From: Lottia gigantea
Lineage: Eukaryota > Mollusca > Gastropoda > Lottiidae
DNA: 64,000 bases
NCBI RefSeq assembly: GCF_000327385.1
Contig: NW_008709146.1
Coordinates: forward strand, 2,064,440-2,128,439
Direction of reading: 5' to 3'
Notes under the pieces: model-generated
The model's database searches: none
What the model was told of the DNA's origin: nothing
What the model saw: only the letters and a program-made list of their open reading frames with translations
In this document: positions 24,669-36,012 of the stretch, piece after piece
Layout of the letters: each line of letters begins with the position of its first letter
How positions within the stretch are numbered: the first letter of the stretch is position 1
Program-made: the position numbers and the translations under genes

Positions 24669-27600
24669 TTATATTCCAGATATCAATAAGCAGTAATATT
24701 TCTCACATATTAAACTTGTTATACAAGTCAATTGAAATCCTCGACAGCCTGGTAGATTGGAACAAATATAAGCACATCCAGTCTCTGATATCACTTCTAT
24801 AGTAGCCATATGGTATTTGGGATCTGGACTACCGGCCAGTCGTGGTGGCCAAACTCTCTCAAATAATTCGGCTCTATGTTGATTCTCGTCGTCTGTAGAA
24901 TAGGTATAGTTGACGAGATTACTCTCAATATATAACATTGGTGTAGCTGAAAAGGTAAAATTATACCGCTATGATTCATTGCAAACTCCATACAACCAAC
25001 TGTTATGAATAAAAAACCTGATGGTTGATCACAATTTTGTATAGGTTATTGACAAAATTGGTGCCTATTTCAGTTTAGCAAGCTTACAGTTTCTCATTGA
25101 GATGATTGTTGAAACTGAAAGTTTAGACATTGATTCTGGATACTGGCAGTTACCATAGCACATAGACGGTGCTACTATACTACCATTATCCCAATATGCT
25201 TAATGCGTAATATCGAATGAATAAGATTTGAATTTGAGATAAATAGATACATTGTTTACAGACGAAAGCTCCAACTGGTGAAATACAATCTAAAAATGCG
25301 TAACTGCCTTTTCCTCTCATTGCTCCACACTTTGTCTTTTTATTCTGGGGCATTCCTGAAAGTACAAATTAAAGTAATTGGGGGATAGGTGATATTCACT
25401 GCTAAAACTTTAGTAAAGACTTTTTCAAAAAAGAGAGAGAAAAAAAAGAAAGAAATGTGTGATGTAGATATCATGCATCATTGCATGGTTTAAAAAATCT
25501 ACCCTTAAATGCACACTATGGTGATTAAAGCAAATATTATCTGATAAATCGGATTGGATTATAAAGTCTTCGGTAATTGATAACATTGAAAACATTCAGA
25601 TACTTTAGATTCAATCATTTAAATTCCCTGCTGGATTTATTAGACAAAAAACAGTTGCCAATTCTGGAAATCTTTAGGTTTGAATATTGACTTAGAAAAG
25701 AAGTACCAATCTTTGATTAAAATTCTCAAATCCCAGAAATGAGAGGAGAATATCGATTCTTATACTCTTGAGGTCGAGTTGAAAACTCTTCTGATTTAAA
25801 ATAGAAACATCAAACAATACAGTATTGGTTGGAAACCACGACTTGTCAGTTCAAATTACCAGTTAAATCCCCCATTCTTCAGTAATATTATTTCTCGGTC
25901 TACTGCATCAACTCCTCAGATTCATACAATCTAACCAACTAATATTTCTTCTCGTTTCATACTGGTTTGTTACTTAAATGCATGTTTTTTTTTTCAACGT
26001 TGAAAGTTTAGAGAAAGAAAGCGAACATATATAGAATGAAGTGTATACTTGGAATAAATTATTTGATGCACCGTAATGCTAATGTTTATTCATTACCAAT
26101 TACTACCCGATTAAAATCTTTGGGTATCATATTATGGTAAAACCAAATTTGAAGCAATCGCTTAACCTTGTGCAACCGAAGTAAAACTTAAAAAGATGTA
26201 GACCAATATAGGCCAAATACTACCTAATATATCCTTACATCATAACCCAATTTCAATTATTCATCTGATACAACCCAATGTGAACCATGTGTATCGTCTG
26301 ATACATCATCTGAAGCAAGCCAATTTGAATTGTTAGGTGTCATCTGAAGCAAGCCAATTTGAATTATTAGGTATCATCTGAAGCAAGCCAATTTGAATTA
26401 GGTATCATCTGAAGCAAGCCAATTTGAATTAGGTATCATCTGAAGCAAGCCAATTTGAATTAGGTATCATATTAAGCAAGCCAATTTGAATTATTAGATA
26501 TCATATGAAGCAAGCCAATTTGAATTGTTAGGTATCATATGAAGCAAGCCAATTTGAATTATTAGGCATCATCTGAAGCAAGCCAATTTGAATTGTTAGG
26601 TATCATATGAAGCAAGCCAATTTGAATTATTAGGTATCATATGAAGCAAGCCAATTTGAATTGTTAGGTATCATCTGAAGCAAGCCAATTTGAATTGTTA
26701 GGTATTATCTGAAGCAAGCCAATTTGAATTGTTAGGTATCATCTGAAGCAAGCCAATTTGAATTGTTAGGTATTATCTGAAGCCAGCCAATTTGAATTGT
26801 TAGGTATCATCTGAAGCAAGCCAATTTGAATTAGTAGGTATCATCTGAAGCAAGTCAATTTGAATTGTTAGGTATCATATGAAGCAAGCCAATTTGAATT
26901 GTTAGGTATCATCTGAAGCAAGCCAATTTGAATTAGTAGGTATCATCTGAAGCAAGCCAATTTGAATTAGTAGGTATCATCTGAAGCAAGTCAATTTGAA
27001 TTGTTAGGTATCATATGAAGCAAGCCAATTTGAATTGTTAGGTATTATCTGAAGCAAGCCAATTTGAATTAGTAGGTATCATCTGAAGCAAGCCAATTTG
27101 AATTGTTAGATATCATCTGAAGCAAGCCAATTTGAATTATTAGGTATCATATGAAGCAAGCCAATTTGAATTGTTAGGTATCATCTGAAGCAAGTCAATT
27201 TGAATTGTTAGGTATCATCTGAAGCAAGCCAATTTGAATTATTAGGTATCATATGAAGCAAGCCAATTTGAATTGTTAGGTATCATCTGAAGCAAGCCAA
27301 TTTGAATTAGTAGGTATCATCTGAAGCAAGTCAATTTGAATTGTTAGGTATCATATGAAGCAAGCCAATTTGAATTGTTAGGTATCATCTGAAGCAAGTC
27401 AATTTGAATTGTTAGGTATCATATGAAGCAAGCCAATTTGAATTGTTAGGTATCATCTGAAGCAAGCCAATTTGAATTAGTAGGTATCATCTGAAGCAAG
27501 TCAATTTGAATTGTTAGGTATCATATGAAGCAAGCCAATTTGAATTGTTAGGTATCATATGAAGCAAGCCAATTTGAATTGTTAGGTATCATCTGAAGCA

Positions 27601-30600
27601 AGCCAATTTGAATTAGTAGGTATCATCTGAAGCAAGTCAATTTGAATTGTTAGGTATCATATGAAGCAAGCCAATTTGAATTGTTAGGTATCATATGAAG
27701 CAAGCCAATTTGAATTGTTAGGTATCATCTGAAGCAAGCCAATTTGAATTGTTAGGTATCATCTGAAGCAAGCCAATTTGAATTGTTAGATATCATCTGA
27801 AGCAAGCCAATTTGAAATGTTAGGTATCATCTGAAGCAAGCCAATTTGAATTGTTAGGTATCATCTGAAGCAAGCCAATTTGAATTTTTAGGTATCATCT
27901 GATACTGGATAATGCTGTCCAAACTGTATATATTTCAGACAGATTCTGTCCAAATCTGGGTGAATTGAAGAAAAATCGATAAGATTTTCGAGGATAAAGC
28001 TATCTTAAACCCTCTACAATGTTTGTGTGAGCCTTATACAAATATGTTGAGAAAATTGATCTGTACTGGAGGATGGAATAGTAAATGGTACTTAACAGAC
28101 AGCTAATCAGTCTGACATTGTTGATTATTCTCGGTATTTGGGGGAACATTAGAAAAGTTACATCAGTGCTACATAAGATCACAATATACACAATCCGAAA
28201 CTAGGTAGCAAATTGTGACATGATAGCACTTTAAAATCTTTGTTATCCAGTGTAGTAATATGCTGTTGATTTTGTGTTTTTAAATTAATAGTCTGCTTTT
28301 GTATGTTTATTGAGAAATTGAACAAATATACTTGTTAATCAGCGACTTATTTGAAAAATTTATATGTTAGAAAGACCAATTTAGAACGGATGAAAATTTT
28401 TAGAGGGAACTATTGTTTCCTCACCCTCGCCAATGGTATGTTTAGGATCAAGTTACAGCGCGTAACAAACGGTGATATAACAAATAACTTGGTCAATTGC
28501 GACACACTTTCTAAAAAATCAATGCCCTAGGTCTGGGGGGTTAAAATGTGAATTAACCTTTACTGCTATCTTTTCTGGCTCAATACGACTGTCTCATAAC
28601 TTAATTGATAGACTTTCTTAACTCAGTCTGTGGAAAAACATAATGTACTTACTGAAATGAAAAATATAAACTAAGTTGGATAGTTTCCGCATGAGAAGCA
28701 TTGATCTTTCCAAGTGACAGAATAAACAAATCTAACTTTCCAGAATCCATCAATTGGAAAGAAACCTAAAACCAGATCCGTTATCAAAGGAACCACCCAC
28801 TCAAACTCATTACCGTGCTTATAACAGATGGACAGACAGACAAATAAATGAAATATAAATGTTATAATACCTGATATATTGAGTGCTACTTTTGAATTGT
28901 CTGTCCACTTCCAGGTATTTTCAGGAGTTCCATATAAACCCATCCAACCAAATTCTATTCTGTCAACTGTGGGCTAAAATATGATTTTTGTAATTAAATC
29001 CACCCGAAGAATTTCATTCATATTGGGCTGATATTTGATTATCGAAGACGACTGATATGGTATCAAATTGGGCGGATTTTGATAATTACAGAGGACATAT
29101 TTAATATCACATTGGGCGATATTTGATAATAAACAGAGGACTGATTTTATATCATATTGAGCTGGTATCTAATTATCACTGAGGACTGACACGATATCAC
29201 ATCGGGTTGATATATAACTATTACTGATATTTGATTTAATATTGGACTGATATTTTACTATCGAAGAGGACTGATTTACTATCACAGTGGGCTGATAGTT
29301 TGCTATCGGAGATTGACATCATATCGATATGATATGTTACTATCACAGCGGTCTGATTTGATGTGCGCTTATTTTGGGGTGAATTTAGATACATCATAAT
29401 GCGAATAAGCCGAATCAGTTTGTAGAAAAATATTAAGACTTGTATTAAAAATTCTGCGTACTTGTTTGGTTGGTTTATTCAATGATAATTACACAATGTG
29501 AACTGTTAATAGGCAATCTCAATGTTGTAATGGTGGGTAATTTTCAACTCTCGATATCCGTTATCATCAAATAATCAATATTTATTGAATTAATCTAGTT
29601 CCTTAATGTAGGAATTCTTTCAACATAAATTCTTAAATAAATCATTAATTTGTTCATTAATTCGCTATAATACGTGATCGGATTTACCAATGAAATTTGT
29701 AGAGAAATGGAAAGGAATCCACAGAATATCAATTATATATATTCCATTGAGTCGTCGACTTGAACTTGTTAAAGTGCATGATAAGCGAGTAATTCAGTTT
29801 GATTTAATGTCCCTGAAAATTACCATAATCTCCATTAAAATCGTGACTAAAAAAGAAGTACTATAAAGAAAACACATTGTGATGTTAAGGTCAAAATTTA
29901 TCTATCTTTACCTGCCACAATTTGTCAATAACAAAATCTCTTTCATCGCTGGACCATATACTCGCCAACGAGGAATTCAAGTTTTCACATTCTAAAACAG
30001 CTTCGGAAAATTTCGTACTTTTGGCTCCAAAATAATAACAATGGTCTTTAAAGCTCATCCATTTCCATTCACAGCCATCAGCGGTGTATTTTGCTGTAAG
30101 AATAAGATAGATTACCATACAAGGTAACATGCGCCCACCGACAGCTTTGTTAGATTTTAGCAAAGGTAACTATAATAAGCATGAAATATTGACCACTGTT
30201 AATATGAGCCCTGACAAAAATAATTACTCATGAAATTGAATGTTTTCTGTGTGGCTGTATTCGCTGGTGTACAATCAAATCAAAACGCAGATCGTTAAAC
30301 AAGAAAGTTGGCCATTACAGTTAAGATATAGGATGAAGACCAAGTGGAGATGGGTTCATGCAGATCTTAATCATTACTCACATTACATGACAGGGGATTG
30401 CATGAATATTTTACCACAAAATTGCAATTGTGCATCCGTACCTTAGTTGAACACAATTGTTTTGTATACAATACAAAATATGGTACAAAGTTAGCATGTA
30501 ACCAAAGTTAGGTAGAGGTGGAATACTCGATATTGCCACTAAATATTATAAATCTTGCGTTAATTACGATGTGTTTTTTTTTCAACTTTACTCGCGCTTG

Positions 30601-31526
30601 AAAAGGAGGTGCGCTCTATATTCGAAATTATAGGTTATTTGTTAGTTAGCCTATACAGCTTTATTTTTACCTTCACAAATTAAATTAAAAAAAAAATTTA
30701 AATTGAAAAACCGACATTTCTAAACCAGTTATACTCTTATCCCACATGACAAGAACATTTACCAAAAGGATCAGTTTTAAAAAAATGTAGGAAATTCGAA
30801 AAGAGAGATATTCGTGGCTAATATTGTCGATTGCTGGAGGAGGAACTATTTATCTAACTAAAGTCGTCTAATCACATTTCCTCTACTATACTTATTTCTA
30901 TCGTTTCAAATAAAATTGTTCAAATTCAATTACACGACCGATAGATTTGATATATTCGATCAATACTCTCAAATTTTCTTCTTTTTTTGGCTTAAATTAA
31001 CAAACTATTGACCTTAAATCCTTGCTTCAGGCAAATAGACTGTAATAAATGAAGACCTGAATTATATTATATTATTGAATATTGATGGTTTCAAACTCAG
31101 CCTTACTATCAATTTGAAATGTTTTTAAAATGAAATATTCTGATATTGTAGATAAAATTTTTGCATTTTCAGGCGATATTGAAAAGACGCATATGGTTCT
31201 CGAATCAAGTTTTGTTCTTGAAGGGATAAACTCTTATGGTTTGTCTATGAAAAAGTGGTAGCTCTAATTGGGCTGTCTCAACTCAACACGAATATTATGT
31301 CCCTTGATTGAGTGATTGAGTTAATATTACAATGGCATTTTCATGATTCTGTATTTTGTTTTGATAATTTTGCCAACCCATCGAAATTTTTAATTTGCGA
31401 AAATTGATTTTCATACATTTTATAAATGTAAAAGTAACCCAAAGTAACGTTTAAAAATGTCTTACCCTTAGAAGGTCCAACATGTAATAAAACACAAGAT
31501 GATATCAATAACACAGATCTAATCAT
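24669..31526 (-). CDS. secreted C-type lectin-domain protein with PAN/Apple-like tail
   Basis: Predicted secreted recognition protein of 242 residues in five exons, read right to left: 31526-31466, 30093-29912, 28973-28871, 25355-25251, 24946-24669. Phases agree and the total is 729 nt with stop. Exon 1 is a signal peptide (MIRSVLLISSCVLLHVG). The long-form C-type lectin fold is complete: C28-C39, C56-C148 and C125-C139 are the expected pairs, with 'FGWMGLYG' and 'WKWTD' at the core. The calcium/sugar motifs EPN or QPD and WND are replaced (MPQ; YAFLDC), so classical calcium-dependent sugar binding is unlikely. Residues ~151-242 end in a Cys-rich segment ('GCAYICSNLPGCRGFQL', 'CLL') resembling a PAN/Apple domain. 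Intron 3 holds the 34-bp minisatellite. Function and ligand are inferred from fold only. Confidence 0.82.
26277..27905. repeat. 34-bp minisatellite, about 48 copies
   Basis: Tandem units of the form 'gtatcatctgaagcaagcc' plus 'aatttgaattgttag'; a few early units are 31 bp because 'ttg' or 'tta' is missing. Variant positions (catctg/catatg, agcc/agtc, gttag/agtag) recur in blocks: the order agtag-agtc-catatg-catctg repeats several times between about 26930 and 27700, a higher-order amplification. Every unit carries AGCCAAT. It lies within intron 3 of the lectin gene. Confidence 0.95.
29010..29360. repeat. degenerate ~50-60-bp tandem repeat in lectin intron
   Basis: About six diverged units built on 'gggctgatatttgattatc' followed by 'gaggactgat' and 'atatcac'. 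Spacing varies from about 45 to 62 bp. It lies just upstream (in gene sense) of the exon 28973-28871, and looks older than the 34-bp array. Confidence 0.75.
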
Positions 31527-32312
31527 CTCGACAAAACTTTCTTAATATACTTTTCTTTACATATATTCTAACCATTGGTGCATATTATCAAGTATATATT
31601 ATATACTCAATTTACCACAATGGACTCGCATTTCCCCCAAATATACTTCAATACGTCCAATGAGAGCAGAAACAAGTTGTTCTGTGATTGTGAAGTAACA
31701 GAATATAACAAGATGTTAGAAGCGGCGGAGAGAGTAAAGCAAGCTAAACAATCAATATGATAGGTTATGTTTATAGCCTCCAATCTTCCTCTTGGTCTGT
31801 ACTCATAAACTTTGATACATTTATTTTATATCCCTTACAACCATAAAATAAGATGTCATTTTTAGTATAATACGATGATTTTATTCAAGCTCATGATTTG
31901 GATAATTGTAGTTCAATGAATTGAACATGTCCAGATTATAACTGAAACATATAAGTGCCCTTGACAAAAAGGGGCCGCCGCGGTATTACAGTTTGTAGAC
32001 TGACAATAGGTCGATGTACTCCTTCGGATATCCCGCTGTCAGCGATGCATGTCGGAGGGGCTGATATGGAAAAGTCGTTCGGATCTAACAATAAACCGAA
32101 GCTTTCATGATTCCGCCGTCTGGGGTTTAGCTGGATTGCTGATATGGGACGGTTGTATTATTTTCGGAGGCAAAGGGCAAAAGTTACCAAATTGGACTCT
32201 TTAATGGTTACTATCATATGTTAAAAAAGGGAGAAAATCTAAGTCAAATTTTATAAATAATGTCCTTATATAATATCTCATTTCAAATAATACAAGAACC
32301 AAATATTTCACT
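31527..32312. other. intergenic: lectin promoter side and RBM19 3' side
   Basis: Contains a 46-codon open frame at 31620-31760 (+) beginning MDSHFPQIYF and ending VKQAKQSI; it has coding-like composition but no recognised family and may be a stray exon. Around 31972-32175 is a G/C-richer block with no recognised homology. The RBM19 3' UTR enters from the right; an ATTAAA on the minus strand lies at 32200-32205. Confidence 0.4.
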
Positions 32313-34985
32313 TTAAACAGTTCTTTCAAGGTTTTCAATAAAGGTAGATTTTTTAAGTTTTTTACTTTCAGGTTCATCATGAAACTGTCCAGCCACTTTC
32401 CGTCTCAAGTCATCAATGTTTTCTTCTGTTTCTGCCCATTCTAGCACTAAACGACGCCCATATAAATGAGTACTGTGACATAAAGCATTGAAAGCTCGCT
32501 TAGCATCCTCTTTGCTCATAAAGTCAACAAAACCAAAACCTCTATGGGTTCCAGTTCCACTCAGTTTCTTTGGCAAGCGAACAAATTTGATTTCACCAAA
32601 TACTTTGAACAGTTCCGAGAGTTCATGAACCTTTGCTTCAAAAGGTATGTTTCGCACAAGTATCTTTGTTGAAGCTGCCTTTTCCTTTTGTTTCTTCCTT
32701 TGTTTGACATTGTCTTTTTGAGTTACTCTATTTGAACGCTTCAATTCTAACTTATGTCCGTCTAATTCAGATTTTTGTAATTCTTTAAGTGCTTTTTCTA
32801 GAGAAGATTTATGTTTGTACTGAATGAAGCCAAAACCCATGGAAAGCTGTTTTCCAGGATTTTTGACGTCCATTTTCTTGGCAATATTAGCTTTTGCCAC
32901 AGTACCACATTTCTCAAAGAGAGACTTCAGGTCTTCTTCTTTAGATTCAAAGTTCAAATTCTTCACAAAGAGTGTAGTATCTTCCTCCTCGTCACTATCA
33001 GAGTCAGCATCAGCATCTCCTGCTTCAGTTTTACTACCACTGGCTGCTGTTTCTGATTCAATACCACTATCTTCAGTTTTAGGTGCTACCACAGGCTTAA
33101 ACACTTCCACTGGTGCCCATTCCAAATATAACGGTAAATGTCTGAACTTTGAATAAGCTAGTTTAGTGAAAGCAAAACGAGCGTCATTTGGTTGAGTAAA
33201 TTCAATGATAGCAGTCAAACTACTTGGTGGTAAAAGTAAACGTCCAAGATTTCCAAATTTACTAAATAAGGTTGAAAGTTCATCTAAAGAAGTGCCTGCA
33301 GGTAAATTTTTAGCTAGAATGACTGTCTTACTCCTTGGTGCAGTAGCTTGACTAAAACTGTCTAGACACACACCATTTTCTATAAGAAAATCACGAGTTT
33401 CGGACACAATTTGAGTTTCACCAAGAGCCATTCTAACACCAAGACTGGCTTTACCTTCTGCATCCAGAATATCACCTTTACTAGTACCATATTTCTCTGC
33501 CATCACATCAGCTACTGCATTAGTTCCTAAAAATAGAGCATTCCAGTTGTGTGAACTCTTAGCCAGTCTTTTCTGTTCTAGTTCTTTCTTCTTCTTAAAG
33601 GTCAATCCATCAGCATCTTCATATTCTTTCTTTTCTTTACCAGGTAAAATATGTAACATCCTCCCCTGAAATATACTACCATCTAGTTTGGTATAGGCAG
33701 CTACAGCATGCTCTGGCATCATAAATGTTACCAGAGCAAATCCTTTTGGCTTATTTAAAAATCTGTCAACTTGCAGTGTCACCTCAGCCAAAGGACCAAA
33801 TGGCTTGAAGAGTTCTTCAACATCTTCTTCTGTACAGGAATATGCTAAATTTCTGACGAATAATCGACCACTTTCAGCAATCCCTTCTTCATCTTCAGTA
33901 GTTTTGAAATTCTTCACTTCCCATGGACGAGTTTTCTTTGGTTCAACATCCACCATCTTTTCTCCTAATTTCTTTATAATCACTTTCTTTCCATTGATAA
34001 AGTTCTTGCTCCTTTTTTGAGCCTGTTCCATATCTTTCTCAGTGAAAAAGTCAATATAAGCCACCCCAATATTCACTCCTAATTCACTCTTCACAATATC
34101 AATTTTCCCAACTTTTAAAGGAGTAAAGAATTTAATGATGGTATTCGCTCCACACGCTCCCTTTATTCCTTTCATTAAAACACTGTATCTTTTCTCCTGA
34201 CTATTTGATAAGGGAGGTGCTGTTTCTTCAACAGCTGTAGTGTCTTGTTCTTCATGTTCACTCTCACTGCCAGACTCATTTACATCAGTCTGGGACATCT
34301 TCGCCTTTAAATAATCCATGTCAGAAATTTTAGTCTCTGAAAGTTTATTTTCTTCTTTTTTCAATTTCACTTTTTTGACTTTCTTGTTTGGTTCCTCTTC
34401 TTCCATGTCATCTGTCTCTTCCACTGCTACTGGCTTCTCCTTCATTGAAGATTTCTCATTTTTCTTTTTTTTCTTTGACGCTTTTGCACCAGCTTCTGTA
34501 GTATCATTTGTCCAAATAGGTCGTTTAGATGAACTATCATGAACATTAAGAAATTCTTGGAAGCCTTCATCATCCTTCAAATCACCCAACAAATCGTGAA
34601 CTCTTTCAGCCCTTTCTTTTTTCTTCTTCTCTTCAAATTCTTTCTGAGCTTTCTCGATATTGGCTGGGTCACTCTTCTCTTTACGCTGGAAGGCAGAACT
34701 GTCTTTAGAATATTTACTCCAAGCTCTGGGTTTTTCACCATCATTCACAGTAGTAGCAATGTTCACTTCCATTTGATCAGTATTGATGAAAGTTTTATCT
34801 AAATATTTTTGAGCATTCTTTGCCTCTTCCTCTGACTTGTATCCAATGAAGGCAAATCTTCTAAAGATACCATCTCTAGTATATTTCAAGGTACAGTCAG
34901 TCAGTGTGCCATGTTCGCCAAAAAGTTGTCTTAATTTGGATTCTTTCACTCTCTTTGGGAGATTTTTCACAATAAGTCTGGACAT
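32313..34985 (-). CDS. RBM19: RBM19/Mrd1 multi-RRM ribosome-biogenesis protein
   Basis: Nucleolar RNA-binding protein of the small-subunit processome, needed for early 18S pre-rRNA cleavages; homologue of yeast Mrd1. The single 890-codon frame holds six RRMs at about 2-79, 268-345, 373-450, 556-630, 671-755 and 777-855, with RNP motifs such as 'RLFVRNLAY', 'KGFALVTF', 'TLFVKNL', 'MGFGFIQY', 'KILVRNI' and 'RGFGFVDF'. The fourth RRM has degenerate RNP1, as usual in this family. Acidic and Lys-rich linkers (about 165-260 and 640-670) are typical. It begins MSRLIVKNLPKRVKE like its orthologues. A likely 3' splice site in the 5' UTR (about 35020) indicates an upstream non-coding exon. The coding region has no intron, whereas vertebrate RBM19 is split into many exons. 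Confidence 0.96.
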   Translation of the reverse strand: MSRLIVKNLPKRVKESKLRQLFGEHGTLTDCTLKYTRDGIFRRFAFIGYKSEEEAKNAQKYLDKTFINTDQMEVNIATTVNDGEKPRAWSKYSKDSSAFQRKEKSDPANIEKAQKEFEEKKKKERAERVHDLLGDLKDDEGFQEFLNVHDSSSKRPIWTNDTTEAGAKASKKKKKNEKSSMKEKPVAVEETDDMEEEEPNKKVKKVKLKKEENKLSETKISDMDYLKAKMSQTDVNESGSESEHEEQDTTAVEETAPPLSNSQEKRYSVLMKGIKGACGANTIIKFFTPLKVGKIDIVKSELGVNIGVAYIDFFTEKDMEQAQKRSKNFINGKKVIIKKLGEKMVDVEPKKTRPWEVKNFKTTEDEEGIAESGRLFVRNLAYSCTEEDVEELFKPFGPLAEVTLQVDRFLNKPKGFALVTFMMPEHAVAAYTKLDGSIFQGRMLHILPGKEKKEYEDADGLTFKKKKELEQKRLAKSSHNWNALFLGTNAVADVMAEKYGTSKGDILDAEGKASLGVRMALGETQIVSETRDFLIENGVCLDSFSQATAPRSKTVILAKNLPAGTSLDELSTLFSKFGNLGRLLLPPSSLTAIIEFTQPNDARFAFTKLAYSKFRHLPLYLEWAPVEVFKPVVAPKTEDSGIESETAASGSKTEAGDADADSDSDEEEDTTLFVKNLNFESKEEDLKSLFEKCGTVAKANIAKKMDVKNPGKQLSMGFGFIQYKHKSSLEKALKELQKSELDGHKLELKRSNRVTQKDNVKQRKKQKEKAASTKILVRNIPFEAKVHELSELFKVFGEIKFVRLPKKLSGTGTHRGFGFVDFMSKEDAKRAFNALCHSTHLYGRRLVLEWAETEENIDDLRRKVAGQFHDEPESKKLKKSTFIENLERTV

Positions 34986-36012
34986 ATTAGATTTCTTATA
35001 ATCTATACATTATCTTTTGACCTGAAATGATAGAAAATAAAGACGTTAATGTGAATGCAGTAAAAGCAATCTAAAGCACCTACTCACCTACTGTTTTTAT
35101 TTATCATAGAAATAATACATTCTTTTTTTTTTTTTTTTTTTACAGATATTCAAACCTTTACAACCAGGAGACCAAATCAATGAATCGATATATATATCCT
35201 GATGATATTTATTCTGTGAAAATCAGAGTGCATTTCAATACATTGATTGATAATATTATTGGTTTAATCTTATGGTCATCTGCTTGAGAAAGCTCCCATC
35301 AGATGGCAGTATTCAGAGTGATAGTCTAGAAAGATTGATAAACAGAGTGCACTTTTTTAACAGTCCCAATGGTGGAGCAATTTCAGGTTCCAGGGTCATT
35401 TTGAAAAGAGATGTGTGTATCCAAAAATAGAAAAAAAATCATTCTGAAACTTGAAATACGAGTGAAATAATGCCAAAATAGTGTAAAAGGTCATTGAATT
35501 GACAGACAAATTCAATATAAAATGAATCAGAGGTGGGATATTAGGGTAGAAAACATATCTGACAGGCGCGATTCGTGCAAGAAATATCATTAATATAAAG
35601 AATTACTTGATAGGTGAGAAACAAAGTCCGAGAGATGCCAAATTATATTTCTTCAACAACAACACGTGTTCCAGTTTAGAACACGATTATCAAGTAGTTT
35701 GCTTCAGAAACGTAAATGGAAGAAACTGGCTGGACAATCTAGACTAGTTTACACTGCAGGTCAAGGTCGTTTATTTAAGCCACTTCGTTTTATCCAATTT
35801 ACTACTTATGACAATTCATTCCGACCTAGTAAAATCGTTTAAGGTAGAACCATTCAAATAAGAATACGATTTAAAACTTGTTGAAACCACCGAAAATACA
35901 GTTCTAGTTTGTCACTAAAAGTAAAATTCGATAAGAGCAAATCGTAACAAATAAATTAACGAAAGCTGCAAAGCCTAAGTTTGATTGGAACGAACTGACT
36001 ATTTAGAACATC
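34986..36012. other. head-to-head promoter interval between RBM19 and MRI1
   Basis: About 1 kb separates the divergent start codons of RBM19 (-) and MRI1 (+). A 19-bp T run lies at about 35124-35142. No NRF1 or CGCG palindrome was seen here. The stretch probably contains both promoters and the RBM19 5' UTR exon, but no start site can be placed. Confidence 0.5.

Noticed and set aside
26277-27905. CRISPR-like regular repeats
   Set aside because: Units are contiguous with no unique spacers, and the context is a eukaryotic intron; this is a minisatellite.
28671-28765. Possible terminal exon of the lectin gene (ends 'WKDQCFSCGNYPT')
   Set aside because: It keeps frame, but the protein would lack the last two fold disulphides. 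Exons 25355-25251 and 24946-24669 complete the fold and also keep frame. It remains only a weak alternative-exon candidate.
32811-34802. Plus-strand open frames within RBM19
   Set aside because: They are shadows of the 890-codon minus-strand coding region, with Ser/Phe-rich composition expected from antisense of Lys/Glu-rich sequence.
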